A stretch of 17,178 bases of DNA from Pseudomonadota bacterium (GTDB lineage: Bacteria > Pseudomonadota > Gammaproteobacteria > Burkholderiales > Burkholderiaceae_D). Both the position numbers and the translations under genes were made by a program. The stretch lies in contig JAEZLB010000005.1 of assembly GCA_023435945.1 (NCBI GenBank), forward strand, positions 1-17,178, written 5' to 3'. Below the pieces are notes generated by a model that saw only the letters and a program-made list of their open reading frames with translations, was not told the origin of the DNA and did no database searches. Shown piece by piece: positions 15,236-17,178 of the stretch; the first letter of the stretch is position 1, and each line of letters begins with the position of its first letter.

Positions 15236-15733
15236 TCAGGCCTGGATGGCCTGCTGCTGGCGTTCTTGTTTGGCAATGGCCTGGATATAAGCGGAGAATT
15301 CCGGATCTTCGCCGCTCAGTAAATGCGGCAGCCAAGCATTAAAATCTTCGCGCCTGCACCATTCGCGCATGTAGTCATCCCAGGAATTCCACCGGCGCTG
15401 CGCCACGCCGCTCATGTCTTCCTGATAAGCGACGATATACGCGCGCTCAAACAGGGAAATCAGCATTTCAAAGATGATGAGCTGGCGCTCACGCTGTTCC
15501 GGTGTCAGATCGGGCGCGCGAATGGTGCTGCGCAGTTGCAGATCGGGATTGTCGAGGACAATTTTCAGGAAGTCGTTATAGGCGTCCTGCAGCGACTGAT
15601 ACGCCGCTTCATCTTCATTGTCGCGCTCCTTGCGCTGCTCGTAGAGGAACAGGAAGATCGCAAAGGGAAACGCGATCACTGTCACCACGTAACTCGCGGC
15701 CTCCCAGATTCCGGCATCAAAGATGAATGACAT
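15236..15733 (-). CDS. Conserved membrane protein of unknown function, one N-terminal TM
   Basis: The 165-residue product has a single hydrophobic helix (about 12-31, [20 protein letters not shown]) followed by a positively charged EQRKERD. This suggests a short outside N-terminus and a cytoplasmic body. The body is helical and acidic, with [16 protein letters not shown], an [21 protein letters not shown] block, and a distinctive Trp-rich [19 protein letters not shown] (113-131). I recognise the pattern as a recurring hypothetical protein but know no function. No Shine-Dalgarno is obvious before ATG 15733. hemE starts 71 bp downstream on the same strand, so cotranscription is possible. Confidence 0.75.
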   Translation of the reverse strand: MSFIFDAGIWEAASYVVTVIAFPFAIFLFLYEQRKERDNEDEAAYQSLQDAYNDFLKIVLDNPDLQLRSTIRAPDLTPEQRERQLIIFEMLISLFERAYIVAYQEDMSGVAQRRWNSWDDYMREWCRREDFNAWLPHLLSGEDPEFSAYIQAIAKQERQQQAIQA

Positions 15734-15757
15734 GGTGTTTTGAATGTTGTTGCGTCG

Positions 15758-15979
15758 ATGATGTTCTTATTCTGCGCTCAGCCCTGCCTTGCCGCAGATG
15801 ATACCCGCCGGGTTGAGAAGTTACTCTACGTTTCCCGCCCTTTCTTGGCAAGCGCAGGCAGTAAAGATCAAGTATCGCGAATCGGCGACAATCATGTATT
15901 TTTGCTACGACCCGGGGATGGAATTCGTTATGATCCGGTTCTAGTGGAATTTTATCGCCCCGTTTTTGAAAACTTTTAA
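15758..15979 (+). CDS. Short ORF with signal-like N-terminus, overlapping the next gene
   Basis: The 73 residues from ATG 15758 open with MMFLFCAQPCLAAD, which resembles a very short signal peptide. The rest ends DPVLVEFYRPVFENF. The stop (TAA 15977-15979) lies 12 codon-scale bases inside the next open frame, which has only a TTG start. No ribosome binding site is evident. It may be a small secreted protein, or the true N-terminal part of the downstream protein separated by a frameshift. Weakly supported. Confidence 0.3.
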   Translation: MMFLFCAQPCLAADDTRRVEKLLYVSRPFLASAGSKDQVSRIGDNHVFLLRPGDGIRYDPVLVEFYRPVFENF

Positions 15980-17006
15980 CAAGCGTCTTGACGCGCATAT
16001 CGATGACAGCGCCATCCGGATTCACGGCCTTGGTACCAAAGAAGCGGTACTGGCGCTAGTGCGCTCGTTCAGGAAATTTGAGCGAAAGGGCCGCGTTGGC
16101 TTCGATCATGGCGCCCTGTATGGCGTTTCTTTTTTTCTGTTGGCCATTACCGTATCGGCATGGCTGGCATCCTGGGCGTGGACCGATTCCGTCAGCGATC
16201 TTAGCGCCTTCGAATTGACGGTACTGCTGCTCCTGAATGCGGCGGTAGTTGTTGCACCGCTTTGCCTGGCCTCGGATAAAAGCGGTCGTCTCAATGCGCT
16301 GTCGGAACAGATTGCGAGGAAGTGGTTGTGGCTGGAGCACGGTCTTCAGGAAAGGACCCCTATCGCGACCCAGCTCTGGTCGCGCTGGTTTGTGAGTTTT
16401 GGAGAATTCTCGCAGGGAGATGAAAAACCGGACCTGACCTCCTGCATAGGCGGTTTCTACGCGGGGCCGGAACACCAGTTCGACTATATCTATTACACCT
16501 TTGAATTTACCGTGGTGCGTGGCGTGGACAAGCTCCATCCAGCCGCATCGGATTTGGCATCGGCGGCCATACGCACGGTCCAGAAACGCTATGGGATAGT
16601 CTGCGATTTTCCTTACGCGCGAGGTGTTGCCGTGGTCGGTGGCGGCGGCGAGTTCAAGTATCCGGCACGCTGGAAAACCTCCTCGCCCGGTTTTAACGCC
16701 AGGTTTAGGGTGTATGCAGAATCAGAACAGGCGGCGGCCCGGTTTCTGACACCTGCCGTCGTGCTCGCTATTGAATCCGCCGCACCGGCCCTCCCGAAGC
16801 TGAATCTGGAGATTAACCGGGAAGGCAAGTTGTGCCTGTCCTTCGATAAGGATTTGCTGGAACCCACCAGAAATGCGTCACTGATTCGTCCGGGAAGATT
16901 CGAGTTCCGCTTGCAGAATGACAAACAAGCGCCCAGCCTGACCCAGGCTTTGCAGCTCATACATACCTTGCTGAAGTATTCCGACAATAACTTTGAGAGC
17001 GTGTAG
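15966..17006 (+). CDS. LemA-adjacent two-TM protein, possibly DUF3137-like
   Basis: The open frame gives 346 residues if TTG 15966 is used. There is a stop at 15942 in the same frame and no ATG or clear ribosome binding site, so the start is suspicious. Two hydrophobic helices (about 50-72 and 82-102) are followed by a large soluble domain. In that domain, the segments RTVQKRYGIVCDFPYARGV, FNARFRVYAESEQAAARFLTPA and LNLEINREGKLCLSFDKDL resemble the C-terminal part of DUF3137 proteins, which are commonly encoded next to lemA. The lemA start is 2 bp after this stop, so the two form an operon. Function unknown; the DUF3137 label is by eye only. Confidence 0.7.
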   Translation: MKTFNKRLDAHIDDSAIRIHGLGTKEAVLALVRSFRKFERKGRVGFDHGALYGVSFFLLAITVSAWLASWAWTDSVSDLSAFELTVLLLLNAAVVVAPLCLASDKSGRLNALSEQIARKWLWLEHGLQERTPIATQLWSRWFVSFGEFSQGDEKPDLTSCIGGFYAGPEHQFDYIYYTFEFTVVRGVDKLHPAASDLASAAIRTVQKRYGIVCDFPYARGVAVVGGGGEFKYPARWKTSSPGFNARFRVYAESEQAAARFLTPAVVLAIESAAPALPKLNLEINREGKLCLSFDKDLLEPTRNASLIRPGRFEFRLQNDKQAPSLTQALQLIHTLLKYSDNNFESV

Positions 17007-17008
17007 AT

Positions 17009-17178
17009 ATGGATGGATTGATCCTGTTTCTGATCGTATTAGCAGCGATCCTGGGCGGCGTGGTTTACCTGTACAACCGCATCGTGCAGTTCAAGAATGG
17101 CGTGGAACGCGCGTGGGCCGATGTAATCACATGGGAACGCCAGAAGAACAAGACGCTGCCCAAGCTGGAGGAAATGGC
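17009..17178 (+). CDS. lemA: LemA family protein, N-terminal part only
   Basis: The window edge leaves 56 residues. The N-terminal TM helix (LILFLIVLAAILGGVVYLY, about 4-22) is followed directly by NRIVQFKNGVERAWADV, which is the LemA signature (YN..V..RN.VE.AW.D) at the start of its helical bundle. LemA proteins are membrane-anchored helical proteins with the bundle outside the cytoplasm; the function is unclear. ATG 17009 is 2 bp after the upstream stop, with GAGAG about 11 nt before it. It is cotranscribed with the preceding gene. Confidence 0.88.
   Translation, partial: MDGLILFLIVLAAILGGVVYLYNRIVQFKNGVERAWADVITWERQKNKTLPKLEEM

Noticed and set aside
14289..15290. 333-codon open frame on plus, antisense to hemE
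   Set aside because: It mirrors hemE codons and shows no recognisable protein family or ribosome binding site.
15717..16025. 102-codon open frame on minus opposite the lemA-adjacent gene start
   Set aside because: The composition is basic and random-looking, and it overlaps the divergent promoter area and the plus-strand frames.

Overview
The window looks like a piece of a betaproteobacterial chromosome, most probably order Burkholderiales and close to the Oxalobacteraceae (Herminiimonas/Janthinobacterium type). This rests on recognising protein families by eye (RdgC, Rep, PriA, HemE, SlyX, DUF2288 and an Asp-rich protein of the LGKGH...LGPSDTSDSGSD type that I associate with Burkholderiales). 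No database search was run. It is ordinary housekeeping chromosome: I see no insertion sequence, integrase, prophage or CRISPR array.

Layout. Positions 1-328 (minus) hold the N-terminus of a YdcF/ElyC-type DUF218 membrane protein. Two tRNA genes follow on plus, Val(TAC) and Asp(GTC), with a strong hairpin terminator that can also serve rdgC from the other side. rdgC and dinB lie head-to-tail on minus. Divergent from dinB is a translationally coupled pair of small Asp-rich, probably disordered proteins. A tight minus-strand operon rep-slyX-DUF2288 comes next, then a uracil-DNA-glycosylase-like gene (minus). On plus are an AtaL-like SRPBCC protein, a membrane-tailed SDR oxidoreductase and a glycine-zipper stress-type protein. 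A split (two-gene) chromate transporter, priA, hemE and an uncharacterised membrane protein are on minus. The right edge (plus) carries a two-TM protein with an odd TTG start and the beginning of lemA.

How it fits together. Five genes act on DNA replication, restart or repair: RdgC, DinB (Pol IV), Rep, a UDG-like protein and PriA. Rep and PriA both serve replication restart. The most interesting non-coding structure is the AT-rich gap of about 750 bp between hemE and priA. It holds six 9-mers matching the DnaA-box consensus (TGTGNATAA on plus, the complement of TTATNCACA), all in the same orientation. They are arranged as two copies of a three-box module (tight pair plus single) about 312-314 bp apart, inside a diverged tandem duplication. 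This could be a DnaA titration, reactivation or regulatory locus next to the restart helicase gene; that function is inference.

Uncertain points: the starts of the UDG-like, AtaL-like and lemA-adjacent genes; a possible frameshift near 15966-15979; and the contents of the 320-bp gap upstream of rep.
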